A stretch of DNA of 64,000 nucleotides from Ophioderma brevispina (lineage: Eukaryota; Echinodermata; Ophiuroidea; Amphilepidida; Ophiodermatidae), in assembly GCA_023653785.1 (NCBI GenBank), contig JAMKCH010088089.1, positions 19,307 to 83,306 on the forward strand, given 5' to 3'. Below are positions 60,901 to 63,414 of this stretch, piece by piece. Both the position numbers and the translations under genes were made by a program. The number at the start of each line of letters is the position of its first letter. The first letter of the stretch is position 1. A model generated the notes under the pieces. That model did not search any database and was not told the origin of the DNA. It saw nothing but the letters and a program-made list of their open reading frames with translations.

Positions 60901-61068
60901 TTGGGAGAGATTCTCTTTGAGTAAAACCTCATTTCTTTCTGTTTTCAGAATTGGTTTATCCTGGCATCCACAGATCCATCGTAATTCCCCCCTTTTCGCC
61001 CTCCAATCTGTCCGCTCTGCAAGGCCAAGCGTCGCTCTCGCAACCCAAAGAAACCCAAGAAGAAATGA
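929..61068 (+). CDS. ZC4H2: ZC4H2 orthologue, five coding exons, frame broken in exons 3-5
   Basis: This is the only protein-coding gene I can recognise. In vertebrates ZC4H2 is a nuclear protein of about 224 residues with an N-terminal coiled coil and a C-terminal C4H2 zinc finger. It partners the ubiquitin ligase RNF220 and acts in neural development. Here the exons are 929-987, 56301-56472, 58343-58512, 59796-59962 and 60949-61068, each with AG acceptor and GT donor where required. Exons 1 and 2 give an uninterrupted 77-codon coiled-coil start that closely follows the human protein ([19 protein letters not shown], then [18 protein letters not shown]). Exon 3 carries the end of the coiled coil and IPDLEDE, exon 4 [11 protein letters not shown], and exon 5 QIHRN, then PICPLCKAK and [15 protein letters not shown]. 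Reading frame changes inside exons 3, 4 and 5 prevent a single translation. Introns are intact, so it is not a processed pseudogene. Orthology is well supported; whether the breaks are real is not known. Confidence 0.88.
2850..3165 (-). pseudogene. Decayed LINE C-terminal fragment
   Basis: This segment aligns by eye with 55880-56180: both share CTGACTGTGACAGTCTGCC and, further on, CATTCTGT..GATGCAGTGAATTT-like words ending in ATTTTCAGTCAT..GTTACGTCAAGA-like sequence. The better copy reads as non-LTR retrotransposon protein on the minus strand, so this is a more degraded relative with no open frame left. Confidence 0.55.
3174..3270 (+). mobile_element. tRNA-like SINE head
   Basis: A Pol III A-box-like GTGGCCGAGCTGTCTAAGG (3182-3200) is followed by a B box GGTTCGAGCCC (3250-3260), spaced as in Leu/Ser-type tRNAs. 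The acceptor and T stems do not pair properly and the anticodon arm would have a loop of the wrong size. It is therefore probably a tRNA-derived SINE promoter or a degenerate tRNA rather than a working tRNA gene. Confidence 0.6.
4482..4850. repeat. Two tandem copies of a 186-bp unit
   Basis: Copy A starts at 4482 and copy B at 4668. Shared words in order are TATAGAT..GGTATRTGATAAAGAT, AGATAGAACACAGAT, TGTATCACATAGT and CTGTCAGATAG.GCTGTATGTGA. The copies have diverged with several small indels. Unit boundaries beyond this are unclear. Confidence 0.65.
4951..5310 (+). mobile_element. TTAA-flanked foldback element, family A, copy 1
   Basis: The ends are perfect 25-bp inverted repeats beginning TTAAAGGTGCAACGAGAGAT and bounded by TTAA at 4951-4954 and 5307-5310. 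The 360-bp length and lack of coding capacity mark it as a MITE. TTAA target sites are typical of piggyBac-type transposases, but I see no transposase here. A diverged second copy is at 61464-61831. Confidence 0.85.
6155..6410 (+). repeat. 256-bp near-identical direct repeat, copy 1
   Basis: Identical to 7289-7544 except for one base (A at 6284, G at 7418), with no indel, at an offset of 1134. Copy 1 ends GTTGCATT and is followed directly by about 20 A, whereas copy 2 continues differently. The near-identity contrasts with the strong divergence of other repeats here. Confidence 0.95.
7167..7255. repeat. Short tandem of CCCTATATTTTCC units
   Basis: The word CCTATATTTTCCCTATA occurs at 7169 and again at 7201, period 32, with partial third and fourth occurrences (GGCCCTTTATTTAGCCCTAT) up to 7255. 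It is AT-rich low-complexity sequence. Confidence 0.7.
7289..7544 (+). repeat. 256-bp near-identical direct repeat, copy 2
   Basis: Partner of 6155-6410; only one mismatch was found by reading both. It contains GTAAGT and TTTTACAG, so it looks like a short intron, but no flanking coding sequence supports splicing. The sequence between the copies (6431-7288) holds no recognised element apart from a CCTATATTTTCCCTATA tandem at about 7169-7250. Confidence 0.95.
7755..8175. repeat. Three spaced copies of a CAAAATGGC-GCC palindrome
   Basis: Near-palindromes centred on CAAAATGGCYGCC occur at 7761-7788, 7946-7978 and 8129-8170, about 185-190 bases apart. Each has an upstream GCCATCTTG or GGCAGTCATTTTG arm. 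The core resembles the known YY1 binding site (AANATGGCG), but binding is only inferred. The spacing suggests a decayed tandem repeat of about 190 bp. Confidence 0.6.
7806..7841. repeat. Three exact copies of a 12-bp unit
   Basis: AATCATAACTCG is repeated at 7806, 7818 and 7830 without mismatch. Confidence 0.95.
8866..8964. repeat. Three tandem copies of a 33-bp unit
   Basis: Each unit contains AGGTTATAAGCCATTTTGAT followed by ACTGATTGT. Copies 2 and 3 are almost identical; copy 1 has a few changes. Confidence 0.92.
9000..12360. other. Unassigned part of intron 1
   Basis: There is no gene or recognised element. A GC-richer island at about 9000-9290 keeps open frames on both strands (95 residues on minus, 73 on plus) with no family resemblance. 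Poly-A at 10159-10174 and a 12-base G run near 10412 are simple sequence. Confidence 0.4.
12361..12480. repeat. Four imperfect 30-bp tandem units
   Basis: Units start at 12361, 12391, 12421 and 12451. Units 2 and 3 share TTGAAYATRTCTGGTCTC and AGGTCYCCAT; units 1 and 4 are more degraded. The tract abuts the dispersed repeat starting near 12480. Confidence 0.75.
12481..12935 (+). repeat. Dispersed repeat R, copy 1
   Basis: It shares an ordered series of words with 42290-42655 and 52020-52330: GGTAGCTGGTTA, GATCTACCTACA, GGAGAGCTAATG, GGAAGGGCATCCGGTCA and GTTAGCGGGGACAAAA, ending in TTTAAAA and a CTACTACTA-like tail. The 52-kb copy follows a LINE reverse-transcriptase end, so the family may be the 3' UTR of that LINE and this copy 5'-truncated. 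Confidence 0.7.
13738..14192. mobile_element. Foldback element with GGGGGCC-type ends
   Basis: The left end CCCCGGGTGGGGG..TGTATTCACAGGTGGATATTGAATGCGTGAAC is mirrored on the right by GTTCACGCATCATATCCACC followed by TTTGAATACAAGTGGCCCCC. The arms are about 45 bp and imperfect. The roughly 450-bp interior is non-coding and A/T-rich. No target duplication is clear. Confidence 0.65.
14193..15429. other. Unassigned AT-rich part of intron 1
   Basis: A short direct repeat, GGATCATTGATATCTTATTTCATGTGGGAATGATTT, occurs at about 14422-14457 and again at 14473-14508 with few changes. Otherwise nothing is recognised. Confidence 0.5.
15500..15725. repeat. GGTCA-rich repeat fragment
   Basis: It begins with a GTGTGTGTGTCTGTGG tract, then GTGACCTCATGTGACCTCGG followed by TGACCTTTGG (three inverted AGGTCA half-sites), and ends CATTCACAAGCCGTGACGACAGACGACAC. 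A similar end (CATTCACTACCCGCGACGGC..GGCGACACAAGC) closes the copy at about 52750-52995, so the two belong to one family. Confidence 0.55.
15731..16018. mobile_element. 288-bp MITE with 58-bp inverted ends
   Basis: Bases 15731-15788 and 15961-16018 are inverted repeats that differ at only two positions (TCGAGGGTTG outermost, then GGACGTAACTCAACAC). The interior is AT-rich and non-coding. Flanks are T-rich with no decisive target duplication. The well-preserved arms suggest recent activity or selection on the foldback. Confidence 0.9.
16963..17066. repeat. 42-bp-arm foldback
   Basis: The left arm GACTAACTCTGGTTTAAACC.. (16963-17004) mirrors the right arm ending GGTTTAAACCAGGGTTAGTC (17025-17066) with few mismatches. 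The loop contains GGCTGGTATTCTGAAAG. A third, inverted copy of the right arm with its flank is at 18096-18172. Confidence 0.9.
17011..18172. mobile_element. Composite element bounded by about 77-bp inverted repeats
   Basis: Bases 17011-17086 and 18096-18172 are near-exact reverse complements (CTGGTATTCTGAAAGGGAGT .. AGAGGGGACC outermost to innermost). Inside lies a second pair: GGTATAATTATGACCC near 17346 against GGGTCATTATATTGC near 17935 and 17996. Poly-A (about 17213-17234) and poly-G (17239-17250) sit at the left. A 95-codon open frame at 17643-17930 is not recognised. It looks like nested insertion of one foldback element into another. Confidence 0.7.
17113..17185. repeat. 35-bp-arm hairpin with 3-base loop
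   Basis: Arms 17113-17147 and 17151-17185 pair at 32 of 35 positions (core GAGAAAATTCCTCATGG). This would form one of the most stable DNA hairpins in the window. Flanking words CACTTTCAGAGTATGTTG (16920) and CACTTTTAGAGTATGTTG (17188) form a direct repeat around the whole complex. Confidence 0.92.
18175..19427. other. Unassigned part of intron 1
   Basis: Nothing recognisable. A GC-richer patch at about 18430-18680 has a 71-codon minus-strand frame with no family resemblance. Confidence 0.4.
19428..19790 (+). repeat. Long purine-rich (GGGA/GAGA) tract
   Basis: Roughly 360 bases are nearly all G and A on this strand, made of GAGT, GGGA and GAGA units, with only scattered T and C. The open frames on both strands (66 and 179 codons) are by-products of low complexity. 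Such mirror-like purine tracts can form triplex DNA; that is a general property, not shown here. Confidence 0.9.
20750..21200. other. GC-richer island with overlapping open frames
   Basis: Several minus-strand frames overlap here (up to 102 codons at 20839-21147). Local CpG and GC are higher than in the flanks, and the word CTCGAGTAACGA is repeated at 21103 and 21129. No protein family is recognised and no splice structure is evident. It could be an old transposon fragment. Confidence 0.35.
21590..21940. repeat. Degenerate GGACAAA/TTTGTCC word tract with 27-base C run
   Basis: Pyrimidine-side words (TTTGGTCCTTTTCCACTTTG) stand left of a run of 27 C (21622-21648). Purine-side words (AAAAGGACAAGTGGAAG, GGACCAAATGGGAAAGGACC) stand right, to 21935, ending in a second C run. 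The tract behaves like a very degenerate inverted minisatellite. Confidence 0.6.
23012..23382 (+). mobile_element. TTAA-type foldback element, family B, copy 1
   Basis: The ends are AAAGGCACTATCAGTGATTT and AATCACTGATAGTGTCTTTAA, forming inverted repeats of about 20 bp. Interior landmarks shared by the family are TACCCTGCAAAT, ACCAGAAGCA, ATTACTGTCCGT.CGGAC and TTCAAATATTTTGA. It is about 370 bp and non-coding. Other copies: 39212-39576, 44319-44502, 54876-55232 (minus) and 58581-58929 (minus). Confidence 0.85.
23405..23585. repeat. ATTGG/CCAAT repeat, copy 1
   Basis: The pair TCTGATTGGCTCAT and ACCCAATCAAAATGGTGCTT occurs, then recurs as TCTGATTTGCTCAT and AACCAATCAAAATAGTGCTT. The same arrangement is at 31838-32010 and, reversed, at 40470-40570. 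The inverted ATTGG and CCAAT words look like ends of a foldback repeat. Confidence 0.65.
24100..24800. other. GTAGC/GCTAC word-rich tract
   Basis: AGCTACC, GTAGCTAC, GTAGCTATGTGGTAGCTGCG, AGTAGCCAC, GCAGCTACCGCC and GTAGCTGCCGCGG recur, together with GTAGACA/TGTCTAC, in both orientations. There is no fixed period. Part of it (24145-24190 against 24555-24600) forms a loose inverted repeat. No coding role is apparent. Confidence 0.5.
24985..25190. repeat. Family C end fragment
   Basis: AGAGGGTGTATTGAGTCCAA then TCCATAATGCACC matches the ends of the family C element (GAGGGTGTTAGAAACCAATC / CACAATGC). CACCCTCTGATTGG near 25177 may be the opposite end. Confidence 0.45.
25847..26363. mobile_element. 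Family C foldback element, uninterrupted copy
   Basis: The left end GAGGGTGTTAGAAACCAATC then CCACAATGC is mirrored at the right by GCATTGTGGGATTGAATCCA then ATCACCTC, giving roughly 30-bp inverted ends. The interior includes CAGTACTTAGGG and GGGCTAAAATGAGTGTAAAA. The copy at 39074-39700 contains a nested family B insertion. Confidence 0.65.
26961..27974. mobile_element. Mariner-like non-autonomous element (about 1.0 kb)
   Basis: The left end is TA followed by TACAGCATGGCCCAAAATAA then ATGCAATCCT. The right end is its mirror, AGGATTGCATTTATTTGGGA then CACTCTGTA followed by ATA. The inverted repeats extend some 60 bp inward (TGGTGCTWTAATTTCAAAAT). TACAG..TGTCCCAA ends and TA targets are typical of the Tc1/mariner superfamily. 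No transposase frame remains inside. Confidence 0.75.
28502..28603 (+). repeat. 102-bp repeat, nearly identical to right edge of window
   Basis: It matches the reverse complement of 63899-64000 at 100 of 102 positions with no indel (begins TAGCTTTAAGGTCTGAGATG). The family must extend beyond the window on the right. Confidence 0.93.
29747..30133 (+). mobile_element. GGTCAAAGGTCA repeat element with tandem 150-bp core
   Basis: A 10-bp perfect inverted repeat (GTGGGCCGCC / GGCGGCCCAC) bounds it. Next to the left end are a palindrome CCAGCTATAGCTGG and a GT-rich microsatellite. The core is two tandem units of about 150 bp, each with TTGGAACCAAACTT, TCATAGGTGCAC, GATCCCTCATATGTTGATGA and two GGTCAAAGGTCA words. 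Related cores occur at 52735-52960. Confidence 0.75.
29790..29832. repeat. GT microsatellite
   Basis: TGTG/TGTATG units inside the GGTCAAAGG element. Similar CA/GT tracts stand at about 30546-30580, 46858-46936 and 48341-48395. Confidence 0.9.
31346..31675 (-). mobile_element. TTAA-flanked element, family D, reversed copy
   Basis: It reads in reverse: CCAAAATTGAATTT and TAGGCCACTGTGCTGTAATG inside, with GTGAATCACGAAATGCCTAT then TTTAA at the right and TCATGCATTTCGTGATTCC at the left. The interior CGTCCCCCGGACTAACC word (read on minus) is shared with 29612-30383. Confidence 0.65.
31838..32010. repeat. ATTGG/CCAAT repeat, copy 2
   Basis: ATCTCTGATTGGCTCATTAC with GAACCAATCAAAATAGACC, followed by TTTCTGATTGGCTAAAT. 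Same family as 23405-23585. Confidence 0.65.
32011..39073. other. Largest unassigned block of intron 1
   Basis: No gene or repeat copy is recognised with confidence in about 7 kb. Noted items are a G-rich patch at 34456-34485 (GGAGGGGGGGAGTTCGCGGG), a CpG-richer segment at about 37085-37210, and ACGAGGCCGGAGGCCGAGTG at about 36897. Open frames up to 125 codons occur but show no family resemblance, no codon pattern and no splice context. Confidence 0.4.
39074..39700. mobile_element. Family C foldback element interrupted by family B element
   Basis: The left part CAGAGGGTGTTAAAACCAAT then CCCATAATGCATTG and the right part AAAAATGAGTTTGTAAAAGT then TGATGCATTGTGGGAGG match the copy at 25847-26363. 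A complete family B element (39212-39576) lies between them. Confidence 0.65.
39212..39576 (+). mobile_element. TTAA-type foldback element, family B, copy 2 (nested)
   Basis: It starts TTAAAGACACTATCAAGTGA and ends CACTGATATAGTGTCTTT. It is full length, with many single-base differences and indels from copy 1. It sits inside a family C element (39074-39700), whose uninterrupted relative is at 25847-26363. Confidence 0.85.
39799..40109. mobile_element. TTAA-flanked element, family F
   Basis: The ends TTAAAGGTGGGTGACCACAG and CTGGTCTTCCACCTTTAA form imperfect inverted repeats with TTAA at 39799 and 40106. It abuts family E directly, the two sharing the TTAA at 40106-40109. Confidence 0.75.
40106..40458 (+). 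mobile_element. TTAA-flanked element, family E, copy 1
   Basis: It starts TTAAAGGTGCGTGATCGGAT and ends at TTAA 40455. Interior words shared with 41109-41450 are GATTTACCC.GAAGTAGT, GAATAGGGCTTT, GTTTCCC..GTACTTG.TGGGG and GAGAACACAATAGACA. It is 353 bp and non-coding. Confidence 0.82.
40470..40570. repeat. ATTGG/CCAAT repeat, copy 3 (reversed)
   Basis: TATTTTGATTGGTTATTC and ATAGCCAATCAGAGATAATG are the reverse complements of the words in the other two copies. Confidence 0.6.
41109..41450 (+). mobile_element. TTAA-flanked element, family E, copy 2
   Basis: It starts TTAAAGTGCGTGTTCCGATC and ends CAAGCACCTTTAA. It is diverged from copy 1 by substitutions and many one-base gaps. It lies about 650 bases downstream in the same orientation. 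Confidence 0.82.
42290..42655 (+). repeat. Dispersed repeat R, copy 2
   Basis: It begins near CTGGTAACCAGGATACCTG and ends at GCGGGGACAAAACTGGATTT plus a CACTACTACTAC tail. An open frame of 160 codons at 41839-42321 runs into it from upstream, but I do not recognise that protein. The upstream word GGGGCCTACACTGATCTCC resembles GAGGCCTACGCCTTATGC before copy 3. Confidence 0.7.
43470..45150. other. GTAC-rich tract with inner inverted repeat
   Basis: By eye about 26 GTAC tetramers (AGGTACCT, AAGTACTT, GGGTACTCC and similar) fall in 1.7 kb, several times the rate expected for AT-rich DNA. They occur in both orientations without fixed period. Bases 43846-43910 and 44671-44738 are an inverted pair (GTGACTAGTGGTTAAGGTAC against GTACCTTAACCACTAGTCAC). 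A related patch is at 63415-63770. Confidence 0.6.
44319..44502 (+). mobile_element. TTAA-type foldback element, family B, copy 3 (internally deleted)
   Basis: It starts TTAAAGGCACAATCAGTGAT and ends ATCACTGATAGTTCCTTTAA, with TTAA on both sides. The middle, including the ATTACTGTCCGT region, is missing, leaving 184 bp. Confidence 0.82.
46100..46810. repeat. Tandem 125-bp units leading into a long imperfect palindrome
   Basis: AATAAAATACACATCTCACC then CAGTCATTTTATAATATTGA and ACTGCTTAAAGGAAT recur at about 46150, 46275 and, partly, 46395. From about 46395 to 46810 the sequence is an imperfect inverted repeat: TACAATTTCTAGGCAAAACC against GGTTTTGGCCTAAAAAATTG, and CACCTGGCATAGGCAC against GTATGCCAGGTGGAA. 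The far arm ends GATGTGTATTTTATTGTGTC, the mirror of the tandem unit. Confidence 0.8.
46858..46936. repeat. CA-rich microsatellite
   Basis: Irregular ACAC, ACATAC and ACAG units between two foldback elements. Confidence 0.9.
46939..47266. mobile_element. Foldback element with AGGTACATTGTGG ends
   Basis: The left CGACAAGAGGTACATTGTGG mirrors the right CCACAATGTACCTTTGTAAG. An inner pair CATTGTGGG / CCCACAATGG is also present. Length about 328 bp, non-coding. Confidence 0.7.
47341..48335. mobile_element. About 1-kb element with GC-rich inverted ends
   Basis: The left CGAATCCGACGGGG .. GCCGCCATTACTGGGGGGCA is mirrored at the right by TGCCCCCCAGTCATGGCGG .. GCCGTCGATTCG. The ends are GC-rich, whereas the interior is AT-rich with a 97-codon minus frame (47439-47732) that I do not recognise. 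This composition contrast is unlike the TTAA families. Confidence 0.65.
49605..49917 (+). mobile_element. TTAA-flanked element, family D, intact copy
   Basis: TTAA at 49605 and 49914 bound it. The inverted ends are TTAAAGGGGCATTTTGTGAT and GATCATAATGCACCTTTAA. The length of 313 bp and lack of coding mark a MITE. Confidence 0.82.
50295..50500 (+). mobile_element. Family D partial copy
   Basis: The right part of family D is present: TTTTGTATTTTCTGTCACTA, TTACAGCACAGTGGCATG and the end CGATCATGAAATGCAC then TTTTAA at 50500. The left terminus is not recognisable. Confidence 0.6.
51480..51830 (+). pseudogene. LINE reverse-transcriptase C-terminal remnant
   Basis: Within an open frame from 51402 to 51980, [18 protein letters not shown], then [11 protein letters not shown] and FKKAVNSF, matches the well-known end of CR1/L2/Jockey-type ORF2 proteins (R-DW-N-LP motif). 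Just before it, the words SSKLPATDP and RDAKSQ-like sequence appear in other frames, so at least one frameshift separates them. Only this tail remains: the element is 5'-truncated and dead. Confidence 0.8.
52010..52330 (+). repeat. Dispersed repeat R, copy 3 (downstream of LINE remnant)
   Basis: It contains TAGCTGGTTAACCCCTGGTA, GATCTACCTACA, GGAAGGGCATCCGGTCA and GCTGGGACAAAACTGGATTT. It starts about 180 bases after the readable reverse-transcriptase end at 51830, on the same strand, which is the reason to suspect it is a LINE 3' UTR. Confidence 0.7.
52735..52995 (+). mobile_element. GGTCAAAGGTCA repeat element, second locus
   Basis: GTTGATGAGGTCCAAAGGTC and GTCAAAGGTCATGATGAGG are followed by a second unit with AAGTTCAATTGGACCAAAAC, GGATCCCTCATTTGTTG and AAGGTCAAAGGTCATG, ending in CGCGACGGCAGGCGACACAA. 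It is diverged from 29747-30133 by many substitutions. Confidence 0.72.
53305..53400 (+). mobile_element. Degenerate tRNA-like SINE head
   Basis: TTAGCATAGTGGTAGAGC (53315-53332) is a good A box. CTTTGTTACCCAGAAGTCAC then AATTTCCTTCCCGGC resembles a tRNA anticodon arm followed by a damaged B box (expected GGTTCGAATCC). It reads as an old tRNA-derived SINE. Confidence 0.55.
54140..54425. repeat. Foldback repeat G, copy 1
   Basis: The stem arms GGATGGC..GTTGATAACAGAAAATATC..CCCTCGCC and GGCTAGGGCGATATTTTCTG then TTATC..AGCCATCC (54278-54417) pair, with an inner ATATCAGGC/GCCTGATAT stem. The left flank word CAATACGCAAAAATAT.GGGCATT is shared with 60236-60560. Confidence 0.8.
54876..55232 (-). 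mobile_element. TTAA-type foldback element, family B, copy 4
   Basis: Reverse orientation: CAGTGATTCACCGAAAAGAG, then TCAAAATATTTGAAATTTGC at the left and TTTTTTGATTTTCTGATTTA at the right. The right terminus is degraded and its exact end uncertain. Confidence 0.75.
55490..56170 (-). pseudogene. LINE C-terminal (Cys-rich) remnant
   Basis: On the minus strand, [12 protein letters not shown], then LRTGIGR and, after a stop, [19 protein letters not shown] and [20 protein letters not shown] are readable. This is the characteristic tail of non-LTR retrotransposon proteins (L..LRTG.GR, then C-C-x5-QTM-H-L). In-frame stops and shifts show it is inactive. It ends about 130 bases before ZC4H2 exon 2, in the opposite orientation. 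Confidence 0.82.
56301..56472 (+). CDS. ZC4H2: ZC4H2 exon 2 (coiled coil)
   Basis: The 172-base exon encodes the core of the coiled coil and is the best-preserved part of the gene. It reads [20 protein letters not shown], then [17 protein letters not shown], then [20 protein letters not shown]. The stretch [10 protein letters not shown] followed by IHAD is a signature of the ZC4H2 family. The acceptor CTTCAG and the donor GTAGGC at 56473 give phase 2 entry and phase 0 exit. No frameshift or stop occurs inside. The Lys/Glu-rich heptad pattern fits a long helix. Confidence 0.92.
56473..58342 (+). other. ZC4H2: Intron 2 of ZC4H2
   Basis: About 1.9 kb between donor GTAGGC and acceptor TTTTTCAG at 58342. 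It is AT-rich with no gene. A short motif, ACTAGTC..GTCAAGACTTC..AGATTATAGAG, recurs at about 56540-56600 and 56650-56695 as a degraded direct and inverted pair. Nothing else is recognised. Confidence 0.6.
58343..58512 (+). CDS. ZC4H2: ZC4H2 exon 3, frameshifted
   Basis: This exon should finish the coiled coil. It begins with what resembles human MENTIK: ENVVNE read from 58345, with one base missing from the expected ATG. LIYEE is then read in a second frame from 58403, GIKQQ back in the first frame from 58423, and EQIPDLEDE in the third frame up to about 58493, matching human LPDLCEEEE. All three frames are therefore used inside 170 bases. The acceptor CAG and the donor GTACAG at 58513 are intact. 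Apparent single-base losses explain the jumps. Either sequencing indels or decay of the gene would produce this. Confidence 0.75.
58513..59795 (+). other. ZC4H2: Intron 3 of ZC4H2
   Basis: The intron is about 1.3 kb. It contains a complete TTAA-flanked foldback element (58581-58929, listed separately) and an imperfect inverted repeat around 58970-59080, where TCACTG..GCATTGAAGTGCAGTG is mirrored. No coding potential is seen. Confidence 0.6.
58581..58929 (-). mobile_element. TTAA-type foldback element, family B, copy 5
   Basis: It is bounded by TTAA at 58581 and 58926-58929, with GTCACTGATAGTGCCTTTAA at the right and TGCAGGGTATGTAAGG inside. It lies within intron 3 of ZC4H2, 69 bases after exon 3. 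Confidence 0.82.
59796..59962 (+). CDS. ZC4H2: ZC4H2 exon 4 (linker before the zinc finger), frameshifted
   Basis: The exon starts with YF at 59797 and KSEW up to 59829, as in human DYFEKQKAEW. A TGA then stands where the family has Gln. An Ala-rich stretch (DAAA near 59878-59889) and finally [11 protein letters not shown] in frame from 59929 match the human linker [10 protein letters not shown]. The donor GTAGCT at 59963 leaves phase 1. The middle third cannot be aligned well. The well-preserved end and splice sites show this is the true exon, but it does not translate through as given. Confidence 0.72.
59963..60948 (+). other. ZC4H2: Intron 4 of ZC4H2
   Basis: The intron is about 1 kb, ending in the acceptor TTTTCAG at 60948. 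It holds a foldback repeat at 60236-60560 that has a relative at 54140-54425. A 12-base T run near 60043 and otherwise unassigned sequence fill the rest. Confidence 0.6.
60236..60560. repeat. Foldback repeat G, copy 2 (in ZC4H2 intron 4)
   Basis: It shares CAATACGCAAAAATATGCGG, GTTGATAACAGACAATATCG, CCCTCGCCAAGAAAA and GGCTCGGGCGATATGTTCTG with 54140-54425. The stem is longer-gapped but still folds. Same orientation as copy 1. Confidence 0.8.
60949..61068 (+). CDS. ZC4H2: ZC4H2 exon 5 (C4H2 zinc finger and C-terminus), frameshifted
   Basis: The exon encodes the zinc finger and basic tail. QIHRN is read at 60971-60985 and [25 protein letters not shown] from 61003 to 61068, in a different frame. 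The human protein has CLSCHQQIHRNAPICPLC. Here the codons for the first Cys pair read as a disordered TTGG..CCTGG, with apparent extra bases and one Cys-to-Trp change. There are 17 bases between the Asn codon and PIC where 3 would be expected. The second Cys pair, the nuclear-localisation-like basic tail and the stop are intact. Confidence 0.82.
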
Positions 61069-61463
61069 AGATTCACGTCAGCCCTTGCTGTAATCCGCCA
61101 CACCCAAAAAGTTTCTCTCTTGGTTCACTAAAAAAATGTATATTGACTGGTACAGATATGTCCTATATGGGTGATGTGTACTTCACAGAACTTTGGGGAA
61201 ATTCAACCTATGTGATTCTTAGAAATATTTAATATTTTTGGTCAATGGCATCCCAAAAAGAAAGTGCTAAAAACACGTGATATACTAAAGCAGAATTAGT
61301 ATTGATTTTTAGTCTTATAACTTTACCCCGTTTTGGCTTTAATATCTTTTGATGTTTTTATTACAAGTTAAAAAAGAAATATGAGGTGGAATTTTCTTTT
61401 TCAAGTACAGGCTGAACTACAACCGTAATCATGACAAACAATTATTCCACAAACAACCATGGT

Positions 61464-61831
61464 TTAAAAGAGGTGGCAACATTGATTTGAGGCACCCAAA
61501 TTTGTGTCATAATTATAGTATTTCACTATATATTAGACACTCAATAGATTTTCTACCTTTTATTTGGCTACAGAAATGTCTAAAGGGAGAAAGAAAGGTG
61601 ATATTGAATCTGGCCTTATATTTCAATATAAAACAGGTGAATTTCAATAATCATATTTGCTCCTATACGAAATCCAAGAATTTCACATTTTGTACCCAAA
61701 GAAACCATTTCTAAGCTTTAATATCCTTTCAATGGGATATTTTTTAATGGAAAGTTTATAATTAGGGCAAAAATCCGTACTTTCTATATTTTTAGCACAA
61801 CCTATATGTGAATCCTCTCGTTGCACCTTAA
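61464..61831 (+). mobile_element. TTAA-flanked foldback element, family A, copy 2
   Basis: It shares the interior words TTTATTTGGCTACAGAAAT, TATTTGCTCCTATAC and the right end CTCTCGTTGCACCTTAA with the copy at 4951-5310. The left terminus (TTAAAAGAGGTGGCAAC) is more degraded. It lies about 400 bases beyond the ZC4H2 stop codon and would be within the 3' UTR if that is long. Confidence 0.75.
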
Positions 61832-63414
61832 AAACCCTTTCTCTTGCTGATTGGTTAGCAAGTAATGCTTTAAATAAGCATAATAGTCTTAATATTTTAG
61901 AAACTCATTTTATGGTTAATCAAATGACTGCAACATGTATTCTACCAATAAGAAACACTTGTTAAGAAAACCATAAGAACGCCGTAAGAAAAGCATAGTA
62001 CCCAAGATGTTATGGGGACACAGTACAAAATGGTCTGCCTAATGAAACACATGCTTTGTGGGCTCTTTTGTATATGTCTATCTTTGCCGCCTGCCCTACC
62101 ATAGAGCAAAAAATTTGCAGGAGAGATTTTGAATTCATGCTCTTTTAAAAATACTTAAACCTCAGACCGAAAATATCAGTTTTTTGTTCTGTGTTCAAAT
62201 TTTTTTCTAATTCTTTGAGCCTCGTAGAATTGTATTTCATGGTAGTTTGAATATTTTGCTGTATTATAAATACTGCCAAGGCGGTTTTCTTGTCGTTTTT
62301 TAAATATAAGAAATGTGAAAATTCGCATATGAATGATACCAGAAGCAAATCTCAGGAAAAAATCTACCACAAAACTACACAATTCTAGGTTGTTTTAGAG
62401 GAACTATGTGGGTGTTTGCCTTTTCCACTGGCAGAAAGATTTTGTACTATGCTCCCGTAATGGTTTGAATGTGGTCTGTTTTTTTTATAACAGACCATTC
62501 TAGAGTTATACCTGTTTTCTCCAACAGTTATCATAAATTCAAAAGGTCTGTGAAGTATTGTATTTTGTACATAAGTCCAATTATGGTGCCAATAGTCATT
62601 TTTAAGTCTCTTTACACTATGTACATTATAGATGTTGCTTGCACATAACGAGAATTGTAATGAACTATGAACTGTAAAACTTAGAGGGGTGAGCTTTCAA
62701 ACCTTCCCACGCCTCATTCCTCAACTCGCCCTGCCTAACGTGACACTACAGTTTGTTCCCATGCAAATTGACTCTTTTTTTTTTTCAATAAATTTTTAAA
62801 CAGTAGTGAAAGAATTTTGGACACCTGATATTAAGTAGGGAGATGCAAGAGCTTTTAAATCCCTGTAGAAAATCAGAAAATCCATTGCACAAATCTTGCC
62901 TACAAAGGTCCGATTTCTATATTATAGTGGCTCTTTATATGTCCATTCCCCACAGAGATCTGTATAAAACTTGATTTGAAAAAAAAGTCTTATTTGTCAA
63001 ATTTATTCGTCAAATTTACAACAATGTAGTTATTTGAAATAAATAATCCAAAATAGTGGTGAAAACTATGGCCATTAATATATTTTATTCTGGTTTGTCA
63101 GTTTGTGGAGATTATGCTATTTCATAATGGGCATACAGAAATGTCACGTTTTTTTCAGCACTGCGTTGAATTAAGATCACAGGGTATCTTCCGATCTAAT
63201 TACAAAATCTCTTCTTTTTTATGATGCTCATATGCCATGCACTTTTGAGCATTTGGTGTTTGCAGGTTTAGTTTACCCAAAGACAATTGCCACAGAACTG
63301 TGCATAATCTCACAATTCGAAAAATGTGGGCACTCTTAAAAAATGTGCTATTATTGCTTTAAATATACTGAAGAGGTCTAGAGAACATGCCATACTAGCT
63401 ATAGGCATGTGGCA

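Noticed and set aside
929..61068. Processed (retro) pseudogene
   Set aside because: All four introns with proper splice borders are present.
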